DNA of 64,000 bases from Moringa oleifera (lineage: Eukaryota > Streptophyta > Magnoliopsida > Brassicales > Moringaceae), in the NCBI GenBank assembly GCA_021397835.1, contig JAJFZO010000363.1, positions 62,001 through 126,000 of the forward strand, in the 5' to 3' direction. Shown here one piece after another: positions 14,601 through 28,200 of the stretch. Position 1 is the stretch's first letter, and every line of letters starts with the position of its first letter. The position numbers and the translations under genes were made by a program. The notes beneath the pieces are model-generated. The model worked only from the letters and a program-made list of their open reading frames with translations. It searched no databases and was not told where the DNA came from.

Positions 14601-17600
14601 AATCGAAAAAAGCCATTGGAGCATGGAATATGCAATGCAGCATTTTATTGAAGAGCTTTTCTGCTGTCCAAAGTCCTGCTATTGCTACTAACATGGCTCG
14701 CACTAAAACACACAGTGAACTTCCAACGGCGAGAAGTGCGTAGACAAGTAATATGAAACTCATCCCGAAGATGGGTTTACCTTGACTTTCAGGAGGAGAA
14801 GCCCATGCCATCCAATAGTTACTGGCTATTTGCAGTACCTGGAATGATGACTGTGCCAAGAGTATGATAGGAACTAGGGCTCCGCCTTTAACAGTGGTTA
14901 AATAAGACCAGTAAACATCTTTTCCAATGCTTCCCTTCTCTCTCTCTTCATCTTGCACCAGTTTCCCTGCCTTCTCATTTATCTCTGGAGAGAGGTTATG
15001 TCCTGAGTCCTGCCGTGTGTGTAGAAGTTCTGCATTTGATGTGGAATCCATGTTCGATTCAACTTCAGGTACTAGTTGAGATGTTCGGCTTGAATTTTTG
15101 GCTTTCAGGATGGACTCTAAAGCTTGGCTATGAGCACCTACTAAGACTTCAAATCCTATATTTTGCTTTAGAAGTCCTTCGAATGTACCAGCTTGGGCAA
15201 TTCTTCCATTTTGCATCACCTATTGAGATTTTTGTTAGTGATAATGATGTTCGTGCTCATAGAGGTTACAATCCTCACATTCCCTTATAACTCTTGGCAA
15301 TTAAGAATTAATGATTCACAAAATTCCTGCTCTTAAGATATCATATAGAAATATTAGAGTCACTATATATTATATACTTCATTTTCTTAGCACACTTCAA
15401 TTGGCCATTGCTAAGGATGCCTTGTTTATCCTCTGCAGGATTATCCTCTACTTCTGACTATGAGTTTGATTGGTCTGTCTGGCTATGAGTGTGCATCTTG
15501 ATAAATGAGTCAGAAAAAAGGAAAGACGTAGTGCAGCATGGAGCATACCAGAATGAGGTCTGCTGCGGGAAGAAACTCTACTTGGTGAGTAACATAAAGT
15601 ATCGTCTTGCCTTTGAGGATTCCCATCAAGCAATCCTAGAAAGATCAAATTGACAAAAAAGTAAGTTAAAGTTCTTAAAATGGTTGATTTTGGTAGCAGA
15701 CTGAATCATGCATATGTCATACTTGAATACAGTCTAATGTCACATTTCTGATGATGTAGTCTGCATATAGAGAGGCTTCGTATAGTTACCTCAAAGAGTT
15801 GGGCGCCTGTGTGAGCATCCACTGCACTGAAAGGATCATCAAGAAAATATATGTCAGCATCCTGATAAACTGCACGAGCAAATTGTATTCGTTGTTTCTG
15901 TCCCCCACTCATATTTATCCCTCTTTCTCCAATCTCTGTCAGGTCGCCACAGGGGAATAACCCAAAATCCTTTGACAAGGCACATGCTTTAACTGCTCTT
16001 TCATACTTGATACTGTCATATGGACTCCCAAATAGAATATTATCCCTGATATTTCCTGTCAATATCCATGGTGACTGAGGAACATAAGCCTTTGTACCAC
16101 AGATCTTAACAGTTCCCGACAGCTTCTGTATTTCTCCAAGGATGGATGATAGCAGGCTAGACTTGCCTGATCCCACCGTCCCACAAATTGCCACCTTCAT
16201 TCCCCTCTTCACTTTCAACTGTATTCCATCCAGAGTTGGGCTTCTTGACTCAGGATCCCAGCTGAATTTCCCATTTTCAATCTCAACCTCCAACTCCGTA
16301 TGATCTATGGGGACACACTCAATTGCATCCTGCTGAATTTCATCTTCCTGCAGGTACGAGGCAACTCTATCTGCAGACACTTTGCCTTGCGCAATGACAG
16401 ACAGTAAATCTGGTAAACTGAATATGGGACCTTGTAACATTTGGAATGTGGCCAGTGCAGATAACACTCTGCCAGCTGTGAGTTGAATTCCCAGAAGCAT
16501 ACAAACCCCAAAAGTCACCACAGATATAAATGTGGGTGATCCCCAGAAGATGAAAGCTGAAACTGCTGACAACCTTAGTGACTTCCACAGCCAGTTATAC
16601 TCGATTTTCCTCAAGCTCTCTAGCTTGTGGAGGAACTGGCTGTCCCACGCTTGAAGTTTTAGAATTTTCATGTTTCGAAGAAATTCTGATGTAGCTTTCA
16701 TTCTGTTATCCTTGGCATCCATGATATTTGATTGGTACCTTTTCTGAATTCTTGTGATGGGTATGTTGCAGGCCATAACTGTTAAAGTTGTGGCTAATGC
16801 AGCCAAGGAGCCCAAACCTAAATTTGCATGTAAGATATAGATTGCTAAGGAAATTTGTATAGGCAACATCCATATGATGTTTAGGTACCAGATTAAGTCC
16901 GTAATTCTTTGGATGTCTACACTCATATAATTGATGATCTCTCCACTTGTGTGGCTTTGCCTGGATTGGCTTGACAAAAGTAGACCCTTTTTGTATATGC
17001 AAGATATCAAAGCCGCTCTAAGGCGAAGGCCAAGCTGGCGGGCTCCAAAAATCCATTGCCTTTGTGCTACTGTCTCAACCATCTTGGCGCCTAGAAAAGC
17101 CAGAGCTAGAAGGTACCCACTCTCTAAGTTCTGGGTTTTCTTCTCAGTAAGGAACTTTATGAAGTCGTTAATAAGGTATGGGCCAACATATGAGGTGCCA
17201 GCGCTTAACACTGCAAAAATTGCATTAAAGGCTGCTTTCTTCCATATGAAGGAAATAACTGCTTTGTAGATAGATGGGTGTCTGGTTCCATGTTTCTCCT
17301 TAAGGAGGTTTAGGTTTTCATCAAAGGAGTGTGAGAGATATTCAGCAGAGTCCTTGATATCAACATCTGGGATTTCATCCTGTTCAAGGGGTTTCTTGAT
17401 CCCAGCAGCAAATAGCGGGTTGAGCCAGGAGAAGGTCATGAGTTGGAGAAGTGTAGCGTTTCCGTATGGAGATTCCCTTCCACACTCCTTACCTTTATCA
17501 GTTTTTCCTTTCAGAAGCGGCTCAGTGATTTCATTGGAAAGGAGAAAGTGTAAGCCAGTCTTTCCCCGAATTGACAGAGCCAATAGATATGCTGATGTGA

Positions 17601-18871
17601 GGAGACTAATCGAGTCAGCACAGTCTCGTATTGCAAGGTGGTCATGGTTTGTGATTCTGGAATGGGTATCAACAGCTATGCAGATGCTGGACAACAGGAA
17701 GCTGGAAAGCCACCATGCTCGTAACATCAAGGGATATCTCACATGCTTTTTATATGGAATCCTGAGGAGGGCTATCAATGTAACTGCCCATGATATAACT
17801 TGCATAACCTCTGAAGAGAAAGCCTGAGGAGTAGAATTACAGCGAGTCTCCTTACCATTCAGCAGCATCAGTATCATGGACAAATGAGTGCTCAGCAGTA
17901 AAATGGAAGAAACTATGCTGGCTTTGTAAGAGATGCCAAACTTGGGGACAGCATCGTTGTTCTCTACACCTTGATGGATGACCTTTGTTCTGTCTTCGCA
18001 AACTAGGCCCAGACGTTTTAGTGCTACTTGAAGTGATATAATCACTAAGAAGCCTATTTGTACAACTATGCTGACATGCTCTCGCAAACACGGTGAATTT
18101 AGTGGCACCCATGATGCCTGGAACTGGAGAAGCTCAAATTCTGTCACACATTAAAAGCAGGTTGAGTACATGTTAAAAGAGGGTAATTCTGACTCTTCTT
18201 CAGCTGGCTTGCTGTTGCCTATTGCCTTTGGAATCACTAGGTCAATCAGTTAAAGATATTACAGTTTTCATTGAGGGTGCTAGAAATGCTAGAAATATTG
18301 AGACCAACATTTTTCAGGTACACCGTCAGAACAGGTCAGAGACAGTTAAGCAGTAGAATCATGTCATATAAGTGTATCCACTTGGGAGTTTCAAAAAACT
18401 CAGTGTTTTCAGTCACTCTGTTGGCTTGAATTTCTTGGCACGACCATTTGCCAGTTTCAAAAAGGGAAAGAAACAGGCCTAAATTTTTACAGTTTTGAAA
18501 AAGCTCATGTTGAACTTTGAAATGTTAATACAATTGACTTTCATGCTCCACAGGGAAGCACCCTCAGATTTTAAGTTGATGACCAGGCTTTTGATTTCTT
18601 CTTGTTTTGAAATTTTGCAATATTTTTCTCACTAAATGAACTTTTGTTCAGTGTGCGTAGAAACAGTGTGTCACACCAATAGCTAATTATGATTACAAGT
18701 ATTGCTATAGAGTCTTGATAATAAGCAAGTTATGCTGTATTTCTAGATCTATCATGCATGTCTCTCATGAGTGATTGCATGTATATGTTCCTGCGCATGC
18801 AACTATCTCGAAGAAATCCATCAGAGCTTACCTGCCGTAGTGTCAGAGTAGAACATGTCTTTGAGAAGCAT
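11646..18871 (-). CDS. ABCC: ABC transporter C family (MRP-type), ABCC3/ABCC8-like
   Basis: Full-size ABCC exporter with the order TMD0-TMD1-NBD1-TMD2-NBD2, expected in vacuolar or other membranes carrying conjugates. Exons (minus): 18871-18832, 18140-15790, 15635-15549, 15219-14572, 14327-14163, 13884-13590, 13399-13185, 12977-12672, 12272-12209, 12123-11884, 11773-11646. All are GT-AG and in frame; 1512 residues, normal for plant ABCC. NBD1: Walker [10 protein letters not shown] (about residue 665), signature MSGGQKQR (about 757), Walker B IYFLDD. NBD2: Walker [10 protein letters not shown] (about 1296), signature variant WSVGQRQL (about 1400), Walker B SILVLDEA and the H-loop in IAHRIHT. 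Exon 1 encodes only 13 residues, chosen because its phase joins exactly to the large exon 2. Substrate cannot be read from sequence; membership in the ABCC3/ABCC8 group is from memory of the family. Confidence 0.94.
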
Positions 18872-19058
18872 GCTTCCTTCTCCAACTTGAATTGCTTCAG
18901 GGTCACTGCAACTAAGGATGTATAATGAGTGTGGTATTGCCACTTCTGAGAGATCATATAGAGTTGTGGGATTGAAGGGACCAGAACAAACAAGTTGGAG
19001 GGGGAAAGAAAAAGGAGAGACAATAATGGAAGAGTAGAGCGAGAAGAGTGGGAATCTG

Positions 19059-19066
19059 TATTTATA
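19059..19066 (-). promoter_or_regulatory. TATA box of the ABCC gene
   Basis: TATAAATA on the minus strand, 188 bp upstream of the chosen ABCC start codon. It leaves a 5' leader of about 150 nt and supports exon 1 being near 18850. Confidence 0.55.
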
Positions 19067-22000
19067 GAAGAGTTGTCTGTTGTCAGAGTGGAGTTTGGCC
19101 CGGGAGGGCCTTCGGCTGGTTGGCTGGACCCAAGTTAGCGTAATGTGGGCAGATCTTTCCAGAGAAGCATGCGAAAAACTTAGGTTGCTGATGAGTGACG
19201 GGTGTGGTGAAGTGGAAAGTGGAAGGGAGAAAGGAAGGGAAACGAGAGAGCTTAACAACTCCACTTAGTAAGTGGTGGTGTTTGAATTTTACCAAATCTC
19301 CATAGTGGAGAATTATTGAAAGTCATGACTTAGATAGGATTAATGTGTTGTTGTTGTTGTTGTTTTGTCATGTTGGATGAAGGTAAAGTATTATTGAGAG
19401 TGCACAAGCAGTGTGGTGTTTTATTGCAATCCAATATCTGCTGTGCTCTGAAAACATTGTTGGATGCATTTGATATTTAAAGACTTGGGTTGCTTTAGAT
19501 ACTTAAAAGCCCAGGGTACATTATCAAATAACAACAGGTGGGAGAATCCTGGCTATTAATTTAACAATTAAGCTTAGCCTTTCACTTGATAGATGCTTTA
19601 GTTTGGGTGGTGCCCTTCCGATTCTAAGAAGTTTTCATTTCATCCAGATAAAGGATTCTTCAAGTGTGTCATTATTTTGAGTCTGACAGTCGGCATTTGA
19701 CAAGCAACAATCTTGAATCTTCCCGAGGTCCCTGTTTGACAATTGATATCTGATATATATGATCATTTCATAGATAGAGCCCAGTAGCAGTGGCTTTGGT
19801 TGTCATTTAGCAAAGAGTGCGGCTCCTCTATCATGTAAAGATGATTTGATGAGACACATGAGGAGATTAAGCCAATGATAGAGAGAATAATGCCCAGTCT
19901 CTGAATGCAGAGGCATTTTCTGGTATCAACAGATGACACTCAGCTGCCCTGCTGGGGTGCCCTACAATCAAATTTAGAGTGTATATTAATGGGCATGACC
20001 TAAGTTTATGCACGAGAAGCGGTCTTAAATCAGGTCCTGCTCCTTCAAGGACCACATATGCAACCCCTAGCTCGTATGGAATGCTGTTACCCTGCCTGGG
20101 TGGGTCCTTGTTCAAGTTAAGGATTGTTGTCGGAATGCAAGTTCTGAACAGTGGTCATCCATTAGTCAGCAGGCACTAACAACCAAAGCTGAGTGAGGTC
20201 CAGTTGGATACATTTCCTTTTTGTTTTATATTGGTGTGATCATTGCATGCTCTTTATGTTATGATCACTCTTTCCTTCACTGAGAGATAAGGCCAAGAAA
20301 CCAGGTATCATCCCTTTAGTTAGCATGGTGTGTTGTTAGCTAGAGGACACAGGGTCAAGGAACATGCAGCCATCCATACACATAAAATGGAATAAGCTTT
20401 CTTCTTTCAAACTAAGATATTGGGATTTAGGGGGAAAAAAGAAGAAGAGAAAGATTGCATGAAAGGACAGGGCTAGTGAAGATATATAAATATATTGATC
20501 AGCACACGTAAAATGAGGATGCAATGAAAGAAAAAGTTGGTAGGATGTGTCTTTGTCAGTCTGAAATTCTCTTTTCAGAGCATAGATTTGTGAGAGCGAG
20601 TGGCGTCTGAGATGTTGTTGTCAGCATATGATGTCTTTTTCTTCCTTTTGTTTCTGAAAAAGAAAAAAAGAAGCCATCTTTAGGATTTGATTCATTGGTT
20701 TTCCCAAAGGATGTTTACGGTTACATATTGATTAATAAGCATTTCATATGAGTTCAACTCCAAAGATGAACATAATGATCATCATAATTAAGGTTAAAGT
20801 TACAAGCGGAAAGGCGAGTAAAGAGAAAAGATGTTGGCTTCTTTCTTTTTGCTGTCAATTAAATAATAGCCGAGATAATTTTAAGTGGGGAGAGAGAGAG
20901 AGTCCTTACTTAACTTATTGCAGCGTCTAGCAGTGACAGTCAGCCTCAGCCAGCTCTTTTTACAAGGAAAAAAAAAAAGTGGAAGAGAACTAACTGTCCT
21001 TGGTTGCAGCATGCTCTGGTATGGGCCTGACTCATCCCACCTTGCGGCTTATATTCTTCAGGTTTGAAGCTAAAATATATTCCACTTTACATATAAATGA
21101 CAAACATTATAATAGTACTATGGCATATCTTACTACCATTATAATAGTAATTAGTCCAGCATCTCCCCCTAATTAATGTCTTAATTAAATTTTTAAATGA
21201 TTTCAAAAAAATAATAATTTAAATTTTTCTGTATATTTATTCTGTACTAAACTTTCTAATTAATTAACATCGTTGTCTCAAACACGCTGCTGGAGTAGAA
21301 GTTCCCTCCAATGGGTCATGCAGTTTCGGTAGAGCCCAGAGGTACTGCAAGCAAACTCCAATAGCTGCAACAATATACATCACACATTAATTGATAAAGC
21401 ATCTATACCACATACAAATCAACCATTTCTTAATGATTATAAAGCAGCCATCACTGTCCATAGAACCATCTTGAAACTTGGAATCTCTAGTTAAGACGCA
21501 ACTTTTGGGCACAATGAGCTTCATAATACAATAAAAGTCTTGGTGAGTGCTGTTCCATCCCCTCTGGAAATAACTCTATCATTGGGAGCAATTATGGCCA
21601 ATCTAAAGCAAGAAAAAAACAACACTGCAAAAGACACGTTGCGATGATAATGGAAAAGATTAAAGGCCTGTCGATCCAAAGGACCACAAGCCCGCACAAA
21701 ATATTTTCATATACATGTACATCCAAAAACCTCAAAGATCTCAATTCTTACAACTTGACATAATTATTGTTCATATACTCACTGGCATTCAGCTTCCATG
21801 ACAAGTACACCAAACTTGAGTCTCTCAACATTCTTCTTTTCATATGCACAAGTAATTGGGTATCTACACTATCTATTAGGATTTTACAGAATATTACAAC
21901 CCAGTTACATCTCTGCAAGCTATTTTACAAACACTTTGCCATGGTAAAGAAGATAAGCTATGAATAGAAACATTCCATCATGTAAGATGACCTTAACTTC

Positions 22001-22229
22001 TCAATCAGTCATCACCAACACAATTCAAGCAAGTCCAATATCAAGCTTGAACTATTATATAAACCCCTTAGCAGCAAAGAACATACAAAAACCTCATACT
22101 CGACATGATTAGGTCAATCATATGCACCAATCAGATCAGATTCCATTTTATGCACTCATTTGAAATTTGTTATAGACTTAACAAAATTTATATTTACACT
22201 GACAGCAAAATGGGACCAAATATTTACAA
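19067..22229. other. ABCC upstream region and DNA2 3' flank
   Basis: No gene is supported. The right part is the 3' side of DNA2 and the left part is the ABCC promoter side. A GTT microsatellite lies at about 19343-19362. An open frame near 19867-20115 and one at 19979-20179 overlap on opposite strands with no recognised domain. A short coding-like minus stretch near 21290-21368 starts after an acceptor-like CAG and ends in a stop; it may be 3' UTR of DNA2 or chance. Confidence 0.5.
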
Positions 22230-25200
22230 TCATCTCATCTGAGAGCATCTCCTGACCTCTCTTTTTTGCTTCATATCCTCCATAGACACGCACAAGATAC
22301 CTGATCCCTCATTAACCTTGTCTATGAGAAGCTTCAACAGTGGAACCTTTGAAAGAGTTTGGCGTGAACCCACCATGATCAACTTTTTCTGAACGAAACC
22401 ACATTTTCCAAATGTTAGTGGAACTGCTTTGATATCCTTTCTATCCAGGATGCTAAGTTTGAGAAAAGCTGGCTTTTTTTCCCCCCCTTTTTCCTTCCCC
22501 GCTATTTCCCCAAAAAAGAAAATGCATCCGGAGTGTGTTGAAAGGAAAAGACGGATATATTAATTATCATAGTGAGAGAAATGGAGAAACCACCTTGGCT
22601 CGTGTGAGTGCCACATTGATCCTATGCCAGTCTCCAAGCAGTGAAGATGCGCAGCTCCTTGGATTCTCATTAGACCTAACAAAGGATACCAGTATGCAGT
22701 CTTTATCTCTTCCCTGATAAACAGCAGATGGCTCATATTAGGCAATCATATAATTCATCGGATCTTTCAGCGTAACCAATAGCTACCAACCATAACATGT
22801 TCTTTGCATGATGCACAAAGGGAAAGAAGATGCATTACAGGCACTAAAAGCCCATTAAATGGAAAAGGGAACCTTGACAGTGAACAGTGTAACCTGGTAT
22901 TTGTCAATGGTATGTATCTCCACAGAGGTGATAGAAACAGCATGTTGGATAAGATTTGCTTGAGAGTTGTAAGGGGTAATAATGCCAATATCATTGCCTT
23001 TGATTCCATTGTTAACTAATTCCTGTGTGATCTATATTATAAACAAAATGAGAAACATTATGAAGTAAAGCTGCACATGGGTAACATGCATATATAAATT
23101 CTTGGGTTAATCACATCAAGAGGACATATATCTTACTCAATCTCAAATTAAAACTTGCAAAAAAAAAAAATATATATATATATATATATATTTGAGATTT
23201 ACATTTTTATTAAATTCTCAATATGAAACTTTCACCTATAATTTTTATTAAGATTAAAGATTTTACGTACAGATGATGTACATGTGACTTTTACTTGTAC
23301 AATTAACCCAACCCCATCGCATGTATGCGCAAAATTGTTAATATTCAACAAAAATTATAAATGAAATTCTTAAATTGATAATCAAACAAAAATATAAATC
23401 TCAAATAGATCCAATTTTTTTTTTCATGTTCTAATTTGAGGTTCAGTAAAATGCAAGTCTTCCTGATGTAATTAACCATAAATTCTTTTGATACAAGTAT
23501 TTCATGATGTCAAGAGAGAATCATACCTCTGCAATTACATAAGCTTCAACTGGATTATTAACAGTCTTGCAATCTCTTTCCTCAAAAGCAGGCAATGTAT
23601 CTAAGTTGCACAGTATGATTCAGGAAGAAACTCAAGCCATATCAAAGACAATGATGATAAACTGAAATATCATACAGTCACAAACCTGTATCAATAAATA
23701 TAACTGGTCTGCTTGGATTTAAAACCTACAACCATTATATATTAGTGGGATTAGTTTGACACTTTAGAAGGGGCAAAGGATGACAAGAAAATTATGGACG
23801 GAAAGAATATTGAATCATTTGAAACATTTATGAGCAACTTTTTTAGGATATACACAGGCAACAGGATACATGAGACTAGTCAGATTGAACCCTATCCAAC
23901 TCTTTGCGGGCCTCCACAAAGTTACTCAAAAGTTAAGCGTGCTTGTCATAAGAAGGCATATTGATGTTAACTGCAGTAGATGCAGACAAAGCTTTGCAAC
24001 ATTTAAGGTAGTGAATGCAACCATCAAATGTATATCAAATCAGCCACTCAAACAAGGCTTTAGATCTGATGTAATTAGTGATTCAAATCATGGCCAGTAA
24101 GCCAAGCAGATCCCATAATGTAACCGGATAAGAGGTGCCATCGTGGAAATTCACCAATAGACAGCTGTCAAGGCATTTCAAGTGTAGCAATGGATATTAA
24201 AGAATGTAGCAGACATTCCCCTGGACATAAGTTTCCACTATAGGGAACATAAGTTTCCACTATAGGGAACATAAGCACAGGCCAAGGCAACCAAGCTACA
24301 GCTAATAGAATAAATTTCAGTTGGGAAAAAGTTAAGAAATAGGCTCACTTCTTTTAGCCACGATGAACAAGTCCTCAATGTTGAAAACTTGAGTTTTGCA
24401 TGAGCTATTTCAGAAGAACCACAGCACAATTTGTCACCATATATCAAGGCATTTGATAGTTCCATAATGCCTTGAGACATACGATACTGCATAAAGTCAA
24501 CAAAACTAAAATAATATGGTACAAGAAGAAGAGGCATGCCATATAAACTAGTTCTGATCTTAAGAGCAACCTGGCTTTGCAAAGCTGAGATTGCCTGAGG
24601 ATGCGCTTCTGAGAGCCTGCAAAACAAACTTAACCCCAGTCCATTTTCTCGAGCCTCTGCACTCTAAAGATTATTAACCATCAAACCATGAACAAGCTTT
24701 TACATCTTAGCAGTTAAGGAAAAGCCTAAGACAAGTAACCTACATACCTGAACCAGTGGGGGCAGCTGATAATGATCACCAACAAGGACAAACGTAGAAG
24801 CAAACATCAAAGGTCCCAGGGAAACCTGATAGGATAATGAAGCATGCATAAAACTTACTTGGCCTTCTTCTAATTAATGTTGCCTTCATGGTCTTTTTCC
24901 TTTTTCTCCTATCTTTATCTTTCACTTCTATTAAATTATTGCGTGTCAATATCTATTCAAAAAAATCAGCACAACTTAGAACAGCAAAAGATTCTAATCC
25001 ATTTCATTAAAGTTTACTTATCTTTCCTAAGTAACTTTATTATTTACATTAGATTCAACAGAACACATTGACTAATGGAATACATACTGGCAATGTGGTT
25101 TGTCCAGCTTCATCCATGATGCATACGTCAAATATCTTGTCAGTAAGTAAAGGACTAGTGATCCCCAAACATGTCACTGCAACAACTTTGACTTTGTCTA

Positions 25201-28200
25201 ACTTTCTCCTAACGTCTTCAACACTGTGCATGCTTCTTGCTGTTACAGAAACTCATTACATGCATGGAGAAGAATAGAATTGCTGCATTAAATGGAAGCT
25301 GCTAAAGAAAAAAACTTCCTAACCGGAAAAGCAATGCTCTCGAACTTCCTCATGTACAGCTTCATGTCTTCCAAGGCGTAAAAAGTCAATGCCCTGCGAT
25401 TATTTGAGTTTTATATGGTGCTAAAGAAAAACGGAAGTAGTTTAATGTCCCACATAGTGTTGAAATTAAAACATATAGTGCTTCCTCAAAAATTCGAGGT
25501 TTAAGTTATATTAGGGGTGCCAATTAGCATCCATACCCATTTTTCCACCCCTATGGCGATACCCACCCCAAATTACATGGATACAAAAAACTTGCTTATA
25601 CATTTTGGGTATGACCAATTTTGCGGCCTAAGAATGAAGTACTAAAATTTCAGGTACACTATTGCACACAAACATTAACTATGTCTTCTGTTAAGCTTAT
25701 TTGTGAATGTAAACTAATTGCAGTTCACTGTCCTGAGCGTCAAAATCTTTCAATTATGATGAATAAACATCTCATAGTCATATATGTACAGTTAGTAGTG
25801 CATGCAGGACCATGTTCATGGGTACGCAAATGAGCATGTCTGTTTTTTGAGAATATATGCGCTTAAAAGTTTATTCTTGTGCTTGCTTATCACATATTTA
25901 TATTTGTGAACATGTATGTACATGTAAGGAGGTAACCTTAAAAGTTTATTAGGATTGACCAGTGGGCTGGATATAACTCGGATAGCTTGGATTGGGTTGG
26001 GCATGCATACTGCAACTTACAATAAATGGGTAAATAAGGAAATACATATCATCAGAAGAGTCAATGATAGAAATGGTTGTTCCCGTATTTTTGAAATCAT
26101 ACGTTTCATGTATAAATGAAGTGGAACATTGGTCAATCTATTTATAACAGTTCCACACACAAATCTTTTGATCACTATGTTTCCATCAAGTCCCACTTGT
26201 CTTCTTTTCTAAAACAAGTTTCTTACAAGTGGGACAATATTTTGTAATAAACTCACAAAAGAAAACAACTCAATTTACTAAGAACTTTCCTTCAACTTTA
26301 AAGGATAGTTAAAATTGGAAAGAATGCCATGCACCAAGAAATCAAAATAGAACTCGCATTCTATAACTTCTATAAGATGCATCAAGAAAAGAGATGACCT
26401 GAGCTTTTAATTTGACAAGTAAATTATCAACAGCAGAATTTGTGTACGACGTAAGCAAAATGGTTGCACCTCTGATCAACAAAGCTTTCACAGCATGCAC
26501 CATTGTAGATGTCTTGCCTGTTCCAGGCATTCCTAGAATTAATGCATAATCCTTTGCAGTAAGTATCTGAAATATGAAGTTATAGAACAGGTAATAGTTA
26601 GCATTTTTCAGAAAATTGATTAAAAAAAAAAATCAACTACGAATGGCAAGATTTCACAGACAAAACCACTTGATAGGTTAGTCAAAAAAAAAAAAAATTA
26701 AGGCATTTGTAAGGAGAAAGCTGTAGATTACCTTAAGAATCGCTCGGCGCTGATCATCATTTAAGCTTTTCTCTGACCATATATATGAAATTGCTGGGTC
26801 TTGGCTGAATATACATCCACTATCAAATCTAGGAGCCTACATAAAAAGTAGGAAAGAAAAGGAGAAATTTGTGTAGCAAGACGAAGGTGACTTCAAAAAC
26901 CATACTAAAGAAGAAACATTCACCTGAAGGTCGACAATCATCTTCCTAAGGCGAGAACCATGCGCACTTTGTACAAAAAGTTGTACAAGATTGAACCTTG
27001 AGAAATATCAGAAGAGTGAGTTAACCACTTGACAGCCAACATCATGCTAATATTGGACAGTTCCCAGCGACACATCAGTAAAACAGAGCCATGATGGTCA
27101 TATTGAGGAAGCTACCTCATAACTGAGAATGATGTCATAACTTCATCCTTGTCAAGCCGCCACACCTGCTGAACCAGATCTTGTGCCTCCGAAGATGCGG
27201 TGCTCCCAGGAAGACGTAGGCGCTTCGGAAAAGACACCTAAAGTTGGACAAAGCATAAGGAAGCAACAAACTGCTTGACTTAAGAGATGGTTATCCTATT
27301 ATATATATCAGTGCTATATCGCATGCCTATGTGAGGAGCAGGATAAGCAGTAACAAGCCAAAATTAGAGTAAACCATTTACCACTGTGGACAAGGAACAG
27401 AAAGAATTACACTTACGGAAACATGACAGCGACTGACATCCGTTATAACCCCACTGGTGACAGGTAATTGGTCTGATTCAGTACTAAGTATCTAAAGAAA
27501 AAGAAAGAAACAATATTTATCAATTGTTAAGATAAATTAGGAGAGACAAGGTGAAACGTACCAGTAAAACTTACTAAAGTTAACTACTCACAAGATGCAC
27601 AAATAATTTTATGTGAACTACTTTATCATTAATTCCTAAAGAGAGGGAAAAAAAAAATAAAAAGGGAAAAGAAATACAAAAGACTTCAACAACAACAATT
27701 CTACCATAAAGGTGGTGAACTCAGACTCCAAAAGTGAGTATAATTCATATTATGAAACCTTTATAAGATGCTTACCAGCACCGGAAAGGATAGATCCAAA
27801 CAGAATGAAAAATGGAACAAAGTGGACTCAAAGTGCCGAATGAGGAAGATGCAAAGCTATCATAAATAGCTCACAAAAATACACACGGTCAGAATTAAAA
27901 TAGATGCCATCAGAGATAAAGCAGGTGATTGCAACAGCTCTGGAACCCTACCCAACAGATTTTGAGGACTAATATAGATGTCCTTAAAAAAATTTTCTTA
28001 AAAAAAAAAAAAAAGAGAAGGCTGATTATAACTGCTACTAAACTCAATTCTAGGCCCATTACGTATAACAGAGTACCTAAAGAACTAGGTTTTTTTTTTT
28101 TTTTTAATTTTTATATACAATGACCAATGAGAAAACTTTATAAGGCAACAGAGGAAATACTAAACAATGTACCATAACAATTATAAACTATGCAAAACAA

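Noticed and set aside
19867..20179. Overlapping open frames on both strands
   Set aside because: Neither has family features, splice support or a promoter; likely chance in a less AT-rich stretch.
21290..21368. Short coding-like minus-strand exon after a CAG acceptor, ending in a stop
   Set aside because: DNA2 already ends at 22230 in the conserved position, and no upstream partner exon joins in frame. It may be spliced 3' UTR.
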